Shown piece after piece: positions 1 through 6,189 of a stretch of DNA of 7,259 nt. This DNA is from an uncultured Lachnobacterium sp. (GTDB taxonomy: Bacteria; Bacillota; Clostridia; Lachnospirales; Lachnospiraceae), in NCBI GenBank assembly GCA_900549895.1, contig URQG01000094.1:1-7259 (forward strand), written 5' to 3'. Both the position numbers and the translations under genes were made by a program. Position 1 is the first letter of the stretch; the number at the start of each line of letters is the position of its first letter. The notes beneath the pieces are model-generated. The model was not told where the DNA came from. It made no database searches and worked only from the letters and a program-made list of their open reading frames with translations.

Positions 1-1179
1 CTCAGAGATAAATTGCGATGCGGACTGAATACTCTGTGCGGAAACATTGGTTTGGTTTGTCTGTTCGGCAATCGTGGAGATCGCATCCTGTACTTCTTTA
101 CTGATCTCTTTTAACTCATCGATGGTAACGGAAGCTTTGTCGCTGGCTTCCTTCATTGTGTCAGCACTCTCGTTGAGTTCATCTGCGGCAAGTCCCGTCT
201 CGGTGATGAGATTACCCATGTACTGAACGTTGGCAGAAGCGCTTTGGGCATCCGCTGCCTGTTGGGTCGCGCCGTCCGTGATCGTTGCAACGGTCGACTG
301 CATTTCACTGATACCGGCATAAGTCTCGTGAGAGGTCTGTTCTAACATATCGGAGGAATCAACGAGAAGTGAAGTACTTTCCTTGATGCCGCCAATGATT
401 TTTAATAATTCCGTCTGTAATGTCTGTACCGCACGTGAGAGATCACCGATCTCGTCGGAGCGGGATAAGGCCTTCTTGTCAATTTCTGCATGCAGATTAC
501 CGGTGGATACTTCCTGTACGCTTTGGATACTGCGGCGCAGGGAGCGGGTAATCGAGGTCGTACACTGCTGTACAACGAGAATACAGATCACCATTGCGAT
601 GATTACGATGGCAACGATCGTATTGAGAATGCGCATGATGCTGTCATAAGTTGGCTTTTTTTCAGCTCCGGCGAAAATCATACCGATCGGTGCAGAAGTA
701 TCGTCCTTCTGGTAGACCGGAGTGTAATATCCGTAATAGATGGTTCCCTCGATGGAGGTGTTGGAACTGAAGAAATCTTCTCCGTTTTTCAGTACGGTTT
801 CTGTAATCTTTTCTCCGGCAGGACTGCCGAGAACGCGGTTCCCGTTGGCGTCCAAAGCAGAGGTCATGATACGTTTGTCACCGTAGAAGAAGGTGACGTC
901 CATTCCGGATTCCTGCTTGATCGTATCCACAAGATTCTCCGACTGGGAGATGTTGTAGCTTCCTTTCCAGATATCGCCGTTGGTCGCTTCCAGATAGGAG
1001 CCGGCATTCTGATCGTAGGCGGCAAGTGTCGCGATCGCAGTACCTTTCAGGGAATTCTCTACCTGATTGAGAATGGAATCCTGCACAATGGTTGCGGCCA
1101 ATGTGATGATGATCGCACCGAGCAGCAGCAGGGGAATGAGGGAACAAAACAGAATTTTTTTTCGGATGGTTAGTTTCAT
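1..1179 (-). CDS. Methyl-accepting chemotaxis protein, C-terminus cut by window edge
   Basis: Membrane chemoreceptor that senses an extracellular ligand and controls the CheA/CheW kinase complex. The frame is open from ATG at 1179 to base 1 (393 codons), so the rest of the signalling domain lies outside the window. Seen in the translation: short basic N-terminus (MKLTIRKK), TM1 at about residues 9-32, an extracellular sensor at about 33-180, TM2 at about 184-204, HAMP at about 205-260 (ending in SRSDEIGDL), then a long Ser/Thr/Ala/Gln-rich coiled coil typical of MCP methylation helices. The sensor contains FFYGDKRIMTSA, then GNRVLGSPAG, YYGYYTPVY and IGMIFAGAE, which is the pattern of single-Cache (sCache) chemoreceptors. 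The start is supported by GAGGAGG 6 bp or so upstream, directly after the lipoprotein stop. An 11-bp gap implies co-transcription with that lipoprotein. The receptor hairpin tip is missing, so its heptad class cannot be assigned. The ligand is unknown. Confidence 0.95.
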   Translation of the reverse strand, partial: MKLTIRKKILFCSLIPLLLLGAIIITLAATIVQDSILNQVENSLKGTAIATLAAYDQNAGSYLEATNGDIWKGSYNISQSENLVDTIKQESGMDVTFFYGDKRIMTSALDANGNRVLGSPAGEKITETVLKNGEDFFSSNTSIEGTIYYGYYTPVYQKDDTSAPIGMIFAGAEKKPTYDSIMRILNTIVAIVIIAMVICILVVQQCTTSITRSLRRSIQSVQEVSTGNLHAEIDKKALSRSDEIGDLSRAVQTLQTELLKIIGGIKESTSLLVDSSDMLEQTSHETYAGISEMQSTVATITDGATQQAADAQSASANVQYMGNLITETGLAADELNESADTMKEASDKASVTIDELKEISKEVQDAISTIAEQTNQTNVSAQSIQSASQFISE

Positions 1180-1190
1180 GCGCGCCTCCT

Positions 1191-2381
1191 CTACTCGACT
1201 ACGACAACGTTGCGGTAATACCAGTTGATGCCACCGGTAATGGTCGCATCATCCAAAGTGGATCCTGCGGAACCGACCGTTTCTCCGGTGTTTGTCTCAA
1301 GGGCACCGTCAAAGACGTTACTTTCGCTGCTTAAGATTGCGGCAGTTGCTTCATCGACTTTCTCCTGTGTGCCATCAGCGGCAAAGTCGGCAAGATTTGT
1401 GATGCCGACAAGGCCTTCTGCCATACCACCATAATAGTTGCTTCCGTCCCAGGTCCCATTCATAACGCTTTTGACAGCGGAAGTATAGTATGCACTCCAG
1501 TTCCAGATTACGCTTGTGAGGCAGGAATTTGGAGTCTCTTTACTCATGTCTGAGTTGTAGCCGATACCGTATACGCCGCGGTCCTGCGCGAGTGTCTGCG
1601 GATAAGCGGTGTCACAGTGCTGGGCCATCACATCGCAGCCCATATCAAGAAGCTGTTCTGACGCAGCTTTCTCTTTGTCCGGATCATACCAGCTGTTCGT
1701 GACAACGACATAGATTTTGGCATCCGGATTGACGGATTCCACACCGATCGCGAAAGCGTCAATGCCGCCGGTTACTTCGGAATTCGAGGAGTCCTGTGCG
1801 GCAACGTAGCCAATCTTATTGCTTTTCGTGTTCATTCCGGCAACGATACCGCTTAAGTAGCGCGCCTGGTAAATGCGTCCGAAATAATTGTTGAAATTCT
1901 TACCATTGGACAGGTAGCCGGTTCCATGGGAAAAGTACACGTCCGGATATTGTTCGGCCATCTCGGCGGTGGTCTCCATGTAGCCCCAGCTTGTGGTGAA
2001 AATGATCTTGCATCCATCGTCAATGCATTCTTTGATCGCTTTCTCCGTAGCGGCAGCATCACTGTCGTCCACGATCTTGCGTTCAATCTGGTCGGAATTC
2101 AAGCCGAGATTCTCCTGCATTCCCTGGATACCAAGGTCGTGTGTGTAGGAATAGCCGCTTCCCTCCGAAGGATCGGAGATGTAGAGTACGCCTACTTTTA
2201 TATCATTCTTGGATACATTCGCCTCTCCGGAAGTGGTCGCCAATCCGGTCTCTTCCGTGGAAGTGTATCCCTCATTTGTTGCATAGTCATCGGGAGTCTG
2301 AGTGGAGCTGCTTGCGCAGCCGGTCAAGACCGCAGCCATCAAAAGGAATGCGGTACAGTTACGAAGTGCTTTCTGCTTCAT
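1191..2381 (-). CDS. BMP-family (PnrA/Med-like) solute-binding lipoprotein
   Basis: Predicted membrane-anchored extracellular binding protein of 396 aa. Residues 1-22 form a lipoprotein signal peptide with lipobox LTGC, so Cys22 is the likely lipidated residue. A Ser/Thr/Asp/Glu-rich linker covers about 23-60, and the BMP domain covers about 61-396. Family hallmarks are visible: KVGVLYISDP at the first strand, FTTSWGYMET near 128, IGYVAAQDS at 190, GIDAFAIGVESVNPDAKIYV near 206, SWYDPDKEKAA near 230, then DMGCDVMAQHCD and GVYGIGYNSDMS. Characterised family members (such as Treponema PnrA) bind purine nucleosides and feed ABC importers; the ligand here is unproven. The start is supported by AGGAGGT 6 bp upstream. 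The next gene is a chemoreceptor 11 bp downstream, not a permease. That arrangement suggests a chemosensory role, although transporter genes could lie elsewhere. Expression probably starts in the AT-rich region 2395-2540. Confidence 0.93.
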   Translation of the reverse strand: MKQKALRNCTAFLLMAAVLTGCASSSTQTPDDYATNEGYTSTEETGLATTSGEANVSKNDIKVGVLYISDPSEGSGYSYTHDLGIQGMQENLGLNSDQIERKIVDDSDAAATEKAIKECIDDGCKIIFTTSWGYMETTAEMAEQYPDVYFSHGTGYLSNGKNFNNYFGRIYQARYLSGIVAGMNTKSNKIGYVAAQDSSNSEVTGGIDAFAIGVESVNPDAKIYVVVTNSWYDPDKEKAASEQLLDMGCDVMAQHCDTAYPQTLAQDRGVYGIGYNSDMSKETPNSCLTSVIWNWSAYYTSAVKSVMNGTWDGSNYYGGMAEGLVGITNLADFAADGTQEKVDEATAAILSSESNVFDGALETNTGETVGSAGSTLDDATITGGINWYYRNVVVVE

Positions 2382-2420
2382 GCTGCTACCTCCTGCTTGT
2401 GAGTATCAGTCTGGCAATAT

Positions 2421-2449
2421 ATTATAGATGTATCGTCTTTGTATAACAG
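2421..2449 (-). promoter_or_regulatory. Candidate promoter for the lipoprotein-MCP operon
   Basis: On the minus strand a perfect TATAAT (2421-2426) lies 17 bp from CTGTTA (2444-2449), a poor -35 with 3 of 6 consensus bases. Transcription would start near 2414, about 33 nt before the ATG. An alternative is TTGATT-16 bp-TAGAAT (2477-2504). The -10 is good but the -35 is weak, so an activator or another sigma factor is possible. The segment GACGATAC (2430-2437) partly resembles the flagellar sigma -10 box, but no matching -35 is visible. Confidence 0.35.
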
Positions 2450-2457
2450 ATTTCTGT
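2446..2457. promoter_or_regulatory. Short inverted repeat ACAGA-TT-TCTGT, possible operator
   Basis: Two 5-bp arms flank a 2-bp centre. The site overlaps the -35 position of the candidate lipoprotein-MCP promoter, where a bound regulator could block or help RNA polymerase. The arms are short and AT-rich sequence yields such repeats by chance, so this is tentative. Confidence 0.2.
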
Positions 2458-2558
2458 AGAAACTATATATAAGAATATTCTAGCAAAGAGGTGCAAAAAA
2501 TCAACAAAATAAAGCAAAATTTGACAAATTTGTGAAAATTAGATAGCGTTGACGGGAG

Positions 2559-2587
2559 TTGTGAAAAAGGAAGATGTGGTCTATAAT
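2559..2587 (+). promoter_or_regulatory. Promoter of the transglutaminase-like gene
   Basis: A perfect -10 TATAAT (2582-2587) is spaced 17 bp from TTGTGA (2559-2564), which matches 4 of 6 consensus -35 bases. Start of transcription is expected near 2594, giving a leader of about 28 nt that carries the AGGAGG ribosome binding site at 2607-2612, 9 bp before the ATG. A perfect 10-bp palindrome ACAAATTTGT (2524-2533) lies 25 bp upstream of the -35. This is a housekeeping-type arrangement. Confidence 0.65.
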
Positions 2588-2621
2588 TTAGAACAGATGG
2601 AAACATAGGAGGTAAGGTGTT

Positions 2622-4019
2622 ATGAAAATGAACCAGATGATGAAACGATGCGTAACGTTTGTGATTGCATGCGTTCTTGCAGTATCATCGGTTGGTGTAA
2701 CCGGATATCCGGTGGAGACTGTAGAAGCTGCTACTGTACAAAGCATTACAAAATCCACGCAGGTGGTCTGCAAAAAGACTGCGAAGGTAAAGATTCCGAG
2801 TGGATATAAGAACTGTAAATTTACAAGTTCCAATCCGAAGGTCGCAACCGTAGACAAGAAGGGAAACTTTAAGGCGCTTCGACTCGGTGTGACCAAACTC
2901 ACCGTTCAAAGTGGTGCGAAGAAGAAAAATTATACGATCACGGTCGTGCCGGCGAAGAAGAGTGATGTGAGACTGAATCAGGAAATGATTATCAGTGGTC
3001 AGAAATGTCAGTTAAAGCTGGTTTCGGACAAATATGATACGAGTCAGGTGAAATTAATATTTGATGATATAAATCGTGAGGAAGTAAGTAAGACTGGGAT
3101 ATGGAAGTGGAAGGTTTCCGGAGTGGGATCAGCATACATTAACTACTCGTATGGTTCTTTTTCGAAAATGACACTTGTTTATGTGTGTAGCAAAGATGTG
3201 ATCTTTGCAAGCTTTGAAAACAATAATGCATGGAACGATTCTGGTGTTGAGGCAGGTGTAAGTTACGATGTAGATTCCCTAAAGATGGAATTGCTTGATG
3301 AATCATTGAGCTATAAGCAGTTGAAGAAGAAGGGTATTACTATTTTATTGGATGGGAAGCCATTACCAGACAAAATGATATTTACTCCGGGAACGCATAA
3401 AGTTACGATTGTTGCAGGAAAGCAGAAATACAGCAAGAACGAAAGCTTCAGTTATTCAGTAAAAAATGCACTTCTCAAGAAGGATGCGACCGGATACTCG
3501 GATACAAGCAAGGAAGTATTTGATGCCGCCTTTGCAGCTGTTGATCAGGTCATTAAGGATGGCATGAGTGAAGAGGAGAAGGTGAAGGCTATCCATGATT
3601 ATCTGATTTACAGCGCCAATTATGTCAATAACGGGGATTATGAATCCGCAGAAAATTGGGCGTATGGAGCTTGTGGCGTATTAATACACAAAGAAGGCGT
3701 TTGTCAGAGTTACGCGATCGCGTTCTATATGATGGCATCTGCAGCTGGATTAGATTGTCAGTATGTAACCGGTACTGCGAAGGGTGGTGGACACGCATGG
3801 AATCAGGTTAAGGTTGATGGTACATGGTACTATATTGATTGTACATGGGACGATCCGATTATGAATGGACATAGTGGTGGAGGAGAACGGTATACGTATT
3901 ATCTTTCCGAGACGTTATGGTCGAACCATACGGCAAATACAATTAAGGATCTTGCCGATGACAGCAAATATCTGTGGGAAAATTATTATCTGACAGGTGA
4001 AGGATACAATTGCCGGTAA
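2622..4019 (+). CDS. Secreted Ig-like (BIG2) and transglutaminase-like domain protein
   Basis: Predicted exported protein of 465 aa. Residues 1-37 form a signal peptide: basic start with MMKRC, hydrophobic core VTFVIACVLAVSSVGV, and a probable cleavage site at VEA-A. Residues about 38-113 look like a bacterial Ig-like BIG2 domain (TSSNPKVATVDKKGNFKAL, then GVTKLTVQ). Residues about 114-283 are probably one or two further beta domains, the last with TPGTHKVTIVAG. A transglutaminase-core domain spans about 297-440 with Cys361 in EGVCQSYA, His391 in GGHAWNQVKV and Asp406 in WYYIDCTWDDP. The triad is complete, so the protein should be an active thiol enzyme: crosslinker, amidase or peptidase. The substrate is unknown, but a cell-surface or wall protein is plausible. 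No LPxTG motif or C-terminal membrane anchor is visible. AGGAGG lies 9 bp before the start. The gene is monocistronic, with its own promoter and terminator, and is visibly more AT-rich than its neighbours. Confidence 0.92.
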   Translation: MKMNQMMKRCVTFVIACVLAVSSVGVTGYPVETVEAATVQSITKSTQVVCKKTAKVKIPSGYKNCKFTSSNPKVATVDKKGNFKALRLGVTKLTVQSGAKKKNYTITVVPAKKSDVRLNQEMIISGQKCQLKLVSDKYDTSQVKLIFDDINREEVSKTGIWKWKVSGVGSAYINYSYGSFSKMTLVYVCSKDVIFASFENNNAWNDSGVEAGVSYDVDSLKMELLDESLSYKQLKKKGITILLDGKPLPDKMIFTPGTHKVTIVAGKQKYSKNESFSYSVKNALLKKDATGYSDTSKEVFDAAFAAVDQVIKDGMSEEEKVKAIHDYLIYSANYVNNGDYESAENWAYGACGVLIHKEGVCQSYAIAFYMMASAAGLDCQYVTGTAKGGGHAWNQVKVDGTWYYIDCTWDDPIMNGHSGGGERYTYYLSETLWSNHTANTIKDLADDSKYLWENYYLTGEGYNCR

Positions 4020-4047
4020 TTTCATAAATTATGTAAACAGATTAAAC

Positions 4048-4089
4048 AAAGGCTATACGCAATGGGAATCCATTGTATATAGCCTTTTT
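4048..4089. terminator. Bidirectional intrinsic terminator between convergent genes
   Basis: An 18-bp stem pairs 4048-4065 (AAAGGCTATACGCAATGG) with 4070-4087 (CCATTGTATATAGCCTTT) around a GAAT loop. It has one C/A mismatch and one G-U wobble. A plus-strand T run (TTTTT at 4085-4089) follows, and the minus strand reads TTTGTTT after the stem. It lies 28 bp past the transglutaminase-like gene stop and 27 bp past the methyltransferase stop, so it can serve both. Confidence 0.88.
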
Positions 4090-4116
4090 AAGTGATCGAA
4101 TGAAAACAAGATCAAA

Positions 4117-4704
4117 CTATTCGCGTTTTCTTCCACACACCTGATACATTTCTTCGTTTGAGATCACGGTTGTTACTTCAAGATAGTTGGAAAAAATATT
4201 CGCGAGTTCCTGCTCGCTGAGCAATCCCATGGAAACCTTGCTTGCGCGCCCCTCGTGGTGTCGGTTGATCCACTCACGGCTCATACCATGCGCGACGGAG
4301 AGTGTTCCGCCCGGCTTCAGATGAGAGGCAAGAACCACAATCAGATGCTTGGGATCCGGAAAATGTGGGAATGCATTATAGACCATGCAGCAGTCGAATT
4401 TCTGATCGAGCGATAAAGTTTCGATGTCTCCACAGATGACTTCAATCGGACTGTTCGGATATTTGCCTGCTGCGATGCGTGCCATCTCCGGTGAGATATC
4501 CACAGCGGTTACGTTTTTTACATTGCGCTGTAAGTAATCCGAAAATAACACGCCGGTCCCACAGGCGACGTCAAGAACGGTGCAGCCTGTAGTGACTCCA
4601 CCATTGTCAAGAATCGTGTTGATGACCGATTCGTTTCTTATCATATCGGCATCCCAGGTGGATGCGTAGTGATCAAAAAATGTAATGACGTCCTGTTTAT
4701 TCAT
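4117..4704 (-). CDS. Class I SAM-dependent methyltransferase (UbiE-like)
   Basis: Predicted cytoplasmic methyltransferase of 195 aa, transferring a methyl group from S-adenosylmethionine to an unidentified acceptor. Motif I is VLDVACGTG (43-51), the acidic residue that should contact the SAM ribose is Asp69 in AVDIS, GDIE occurs at 92-95, FDCCMVYNAFPHFPDP at 103-118 covers motif IV and its following segment, and LKPGG at 129-133 marks the post-motif turn. The length is short but fits a stand-alone Rossmann methyltransferase, with little room for a separate substrate domain. A segment AHGMSREWINRHH (138-150) may form part of the active site and carries three histidines. GAGG lies 6 bp before the ATG. 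It follows the ECF S-component gene by 76 bp, and a TetR-type operator lies in that gap, so it may have its own regulated promoter. A role in modifying the transported compound is inference. Small-molecule specificity cannot be assigned. Confidence 0.9.
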   Translation of the reverse strand: MNKQDVITFFDHYASTWDADMIRNESVINTILDNGGVTTGCTVLDVACGTGVLFSDYLQRNVKNVTAVDISPEMARIAAGKYPNSPIEVICGDIETLSLDQKFDCCMVYNAFPHFPDPKHLIVVLASHLKPGGTLSVAHGMSREWINRHHEGRASKVSMGLLSEQELANIFSNYLEVTTVISNEEMYQVCGRKRE

Positions 4705-4720
4705 GTTTAACCTCGTTCAT

Positions 4721-4734
4721 TGAGCGTTCGCTCA
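4721..4734. promoter_or_regulatory. TetR-type operator, inverted repeat TGAGCG-TT-CGCTCA
   Basis: Two perfect 6-bp arms flank a TT centre. The TGA..CGNNCG..TCA form is typical of operators of TetR/AcrR-family repressors. It lies just upstream of the methyltransferase ribosome binding site and downstream of a possible -10 (TATACA at 4749-4754, minus strand), where a repressor would block transcription. No regulator gene is present in the window. As RNA it could also form a small hairpin with a tiny loop, but no T run follows. Confidence 0.5.
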
Positions 4735-4748
4735 TTTTCTTTTCATTG

Positions 4749-4754
4749 TGTATA
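4749..4754 (-). promoter_or_regulatory. Possible -10 element for the methyltransferase gene
   Basis: TATACA on the minus strand lies about 45 bp before the methyltransferase start and 15 bp upstream of the TetR-type inverted repeat. The hexamer 17 bp upstream (GCGATA) is a weak -35 with 3 of 6 consensus bases and lies beyond the S-component coding end. The evidence is thin. The gene could equally be read from the ecf transcript, since no terminator separates them. Confidence 0.25.
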
Positions 4755-4780
4755 GCTTTTGGCTCGTGATGTATCGCTTT

Positions 4781-5332
4781 TTACCGGTCGGTTCTTGGAT
4801 AGCGCTCCGGAATCAGGTGCGCTTTCATCAGTGCAAATACGATACTTGGGATGAAGATCAGCTGGATTAAAGTTCCTGGCCAGCTTGTTACGACATATCC
4901 GGATACCCATGCACCCATAGAGTAGGAGCCTGCGGAGAAGATCAGTGCCTTGGTGATACCTGCAAGAATTCGTCCGCATACGATCGCTGCGATCAGACTG
5001 ATGTAGAGATCCGCGTAGATATTCTTTGTGCGGACAAACTTCATCATAACACCGGCGATGATTCCGTAGAATGCCAGCTCAACCATCATAGAAGGCAGGA
5101 TTGCAACCGGAGGCATACTAGTGAGAACACTTGATAATGCAGGACCGGCGATACCGCACAATAGGCCAAAAGGCCAGCCGGCTACCAGACCGCAGAGAAA
5201 TACCGGGATATGCATCGGGCAGAAGATGCTGCCTGCATTCGGGATTCCGTGAAACAACATTGGGAGTATGTAGCAAAGTGCGATACATACGGCAGTAATA
5301 ATCGATTTCTTTACATAAGACATTTCTTTCAT
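4781..5332 (-). CDS. ECF transporter S component (substrate-binding membrane subunit)
   Basis: Integral membrane protein of 183 aa that would bind the substrate and dock on the T component of an ECF importer. Hydrophobic segments are at about residues 9-27, 35-52, 54-70, 80-98, 108-128 and 145-170, consistent with the six helices of S components. Distinctive stretches are FCPMHIPVFLCGLVAGWPFG (37-56), followed by GPALSSVLTSMPP (63-75), LPSMMVELAFYG (79-90) and WPGTLIQLIFIPSIV (151-165). These match the general pattern of ECF S proteins, but I cannot name the ligand (candidates include any B vitamin, queuosine precursor or similar). The start at 5332 is supported by AGAGGT 8 bp upstream; a second Met at 5323 is less well placed. 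It lies 65 bp after the T-component gene with no terminator between, so it is probably in the same operon. Adjacency to its own A and T genes suggests a dedicated transporter. Confidence 0.85.
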   Translation of the reverse strand: MKEMSYVKKSIITAVCIALCYILPMLFHGIPNAGSIFCPMHIPVFLCGLVAGWPFGLLCGIAGPALSSVLTSMPPVAILPSMMVELAFYGIIAGVMMKFVRTKNIYADLYISLIAAIVCGRILAGITKALIFSAGSYSMGAWVSGYVVTSWPGTLIQLIFIPSIVFALMKAHLIPERYPRTDR

Positions 5333-5397
5333 AACAGAATACCTCTTTCTTTTTCAATACTTCATTTTCGATTTATCAGTATGTGTGTCCGTTTACG

Positions 5398-6189
5398 TTA
5401 TACAATCAGGATTTCTGCAACAATAACAAGTGTGCACAAACACAGTGCGAACCATCCGCCTCGTGGGATGGATTTATGCTTTTGCGGCACCTGATACGAG
5501 CCTCTGCGATAGCCTCGCGCTTCCATCGCCATCGCAAGTTCGTCCGCGCGCCGGAAGGCTGCCACGAAAATTGGAATGACGAGAGGAAGCATCGCGCGTG
5601 CACGTTCCGTCAGTCGCTTACTGTCAAGTCGGGCACCTCTTGCAATCTGCGCCTTTCGGATACTGTCCGTCTCTTCCATCAGCGTTGGAATAAACTGGAT
5701 CGCAACCGATAGGATCATTGCGATATCGTCCGCCGGAAGCCGAATGAATTTCAGTGGACGAAGCATCGTCTGGATCGCTCCGGTGATCGCAAGCGGTGGC
5801 GTTGTCAGCGTCAGAAGATTGCTGAGCACAAGGATCAGGATGACACGATAGATGACCTGAAATCCCTGCGCAATTCCCTCCTGCGAAAGCGTGAAGATCC
5901 ACCATTTCCACAGAGGATGATCCGCGTGAAAGAAGAATGCGTTGGTCAGGAATACAAGGATAAAAAACCAGCGCATCCGCTGTACGGATCCGAATATTGG
6001 GCGCAGAGGACAGTGCGACAAAGCAATCAGTGCAATCCATATCGCTGTGATCATAACATATTCTAAGGAACTGTGCGTCAGGATGACTGCCACGATCAGA
6101 AGCAGGAAGCTAAAGAATTTGGCGCGTGCATCAAAACGATGCAGGGGTGATTGCCCCGGAACGTAGGTGCCGGATATCGCTTCTCTCAT
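5398..6189 (-). CDS. ecfT: ECF transporter T component (EcfT-like transmembrane protein)
   Basis: Membrane scaffold of an ECF importer, 263 aa, linking the ATPase pair to the S component. The N-terminus carries the family pattern SPLHRFDARAKF (14-25). Hydrophobic helices lie at about 27-38, 43-58, 73-88, 108-130 and 246-262. Between them is the cytoplasmic coupling region with the two signature Ala-Arg-Gly motifs: IARGAR near 182-187 and EARGYR at 223-228. These motifs contact the ATPase subunits in known ECF structures. The length is normal for the family. Its ATG overlaps the ATPase stop (ATGA at 6186-6189), which indicates translational coupling and fixes the start. The S-component gene follows after 65 bp. 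The gene symbol reflects family membership only. Confidence 0.93.
   Translation of the reverse strand: MREAISGTYVPGQSPLHRFDARAKFFSFLLLIVAVILTHSSLEYVMITAIWIALIALSHCPLRPIFGSVQRMRWFFILVFLTNAFFFHADHPLWKWWIFTLSQEGIAQGFQVIYRVILILVLSNLLTLTTPPLAITGAIQTMLRPLKFIRLPADDIAMILSVAIQFIPTLMEETDSIRKAQIARGARLDSKRLTERARAMLPLVIPIFVAAFRRADELAMAMEARGYRRGSYQVPQKHKSIPRGGWFALCLCTLVIVAEILIV

Noticed and set aside
490..1173. Long plus-strand open frame (227 codons) antisense to the chemoreceptor
   Set aside because: The minus strand encodes a clear Cache-TM-HAMP receptor over the whole stretch. The plus-strand product has no recognisable domain and no good ribosome binding site, so it is a shadow of the real gene.
1926..2402. 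Plus-strand open frame (158 codons) antisense to the lipoprotein
   Set aside because: It mirrors the BMP lipoprotein coding sequence, with no family motifs and no ribosome binding site. The opposite strand explains the region fully.
2430..2437. Flagellar-sigma-like -10 (GACGATAC) ahead of the lipoprotein-MCP operon
   Set aside because: It matches 6 of 8 bases of the usual GCCGATAA box, but no TAAA-type -35 is found at 13-16 bp, so it does not amount to a promoter call.
2521..2549. Perfect TTGACA (2521-2526) as a plus-strand promoter
   Set aside because: At 17 bp spacing the -10 would be TAGCGT, with 3 of 6 consensus bases. The TTGTGA/TATAAT pair at 2559-2587 is much better.
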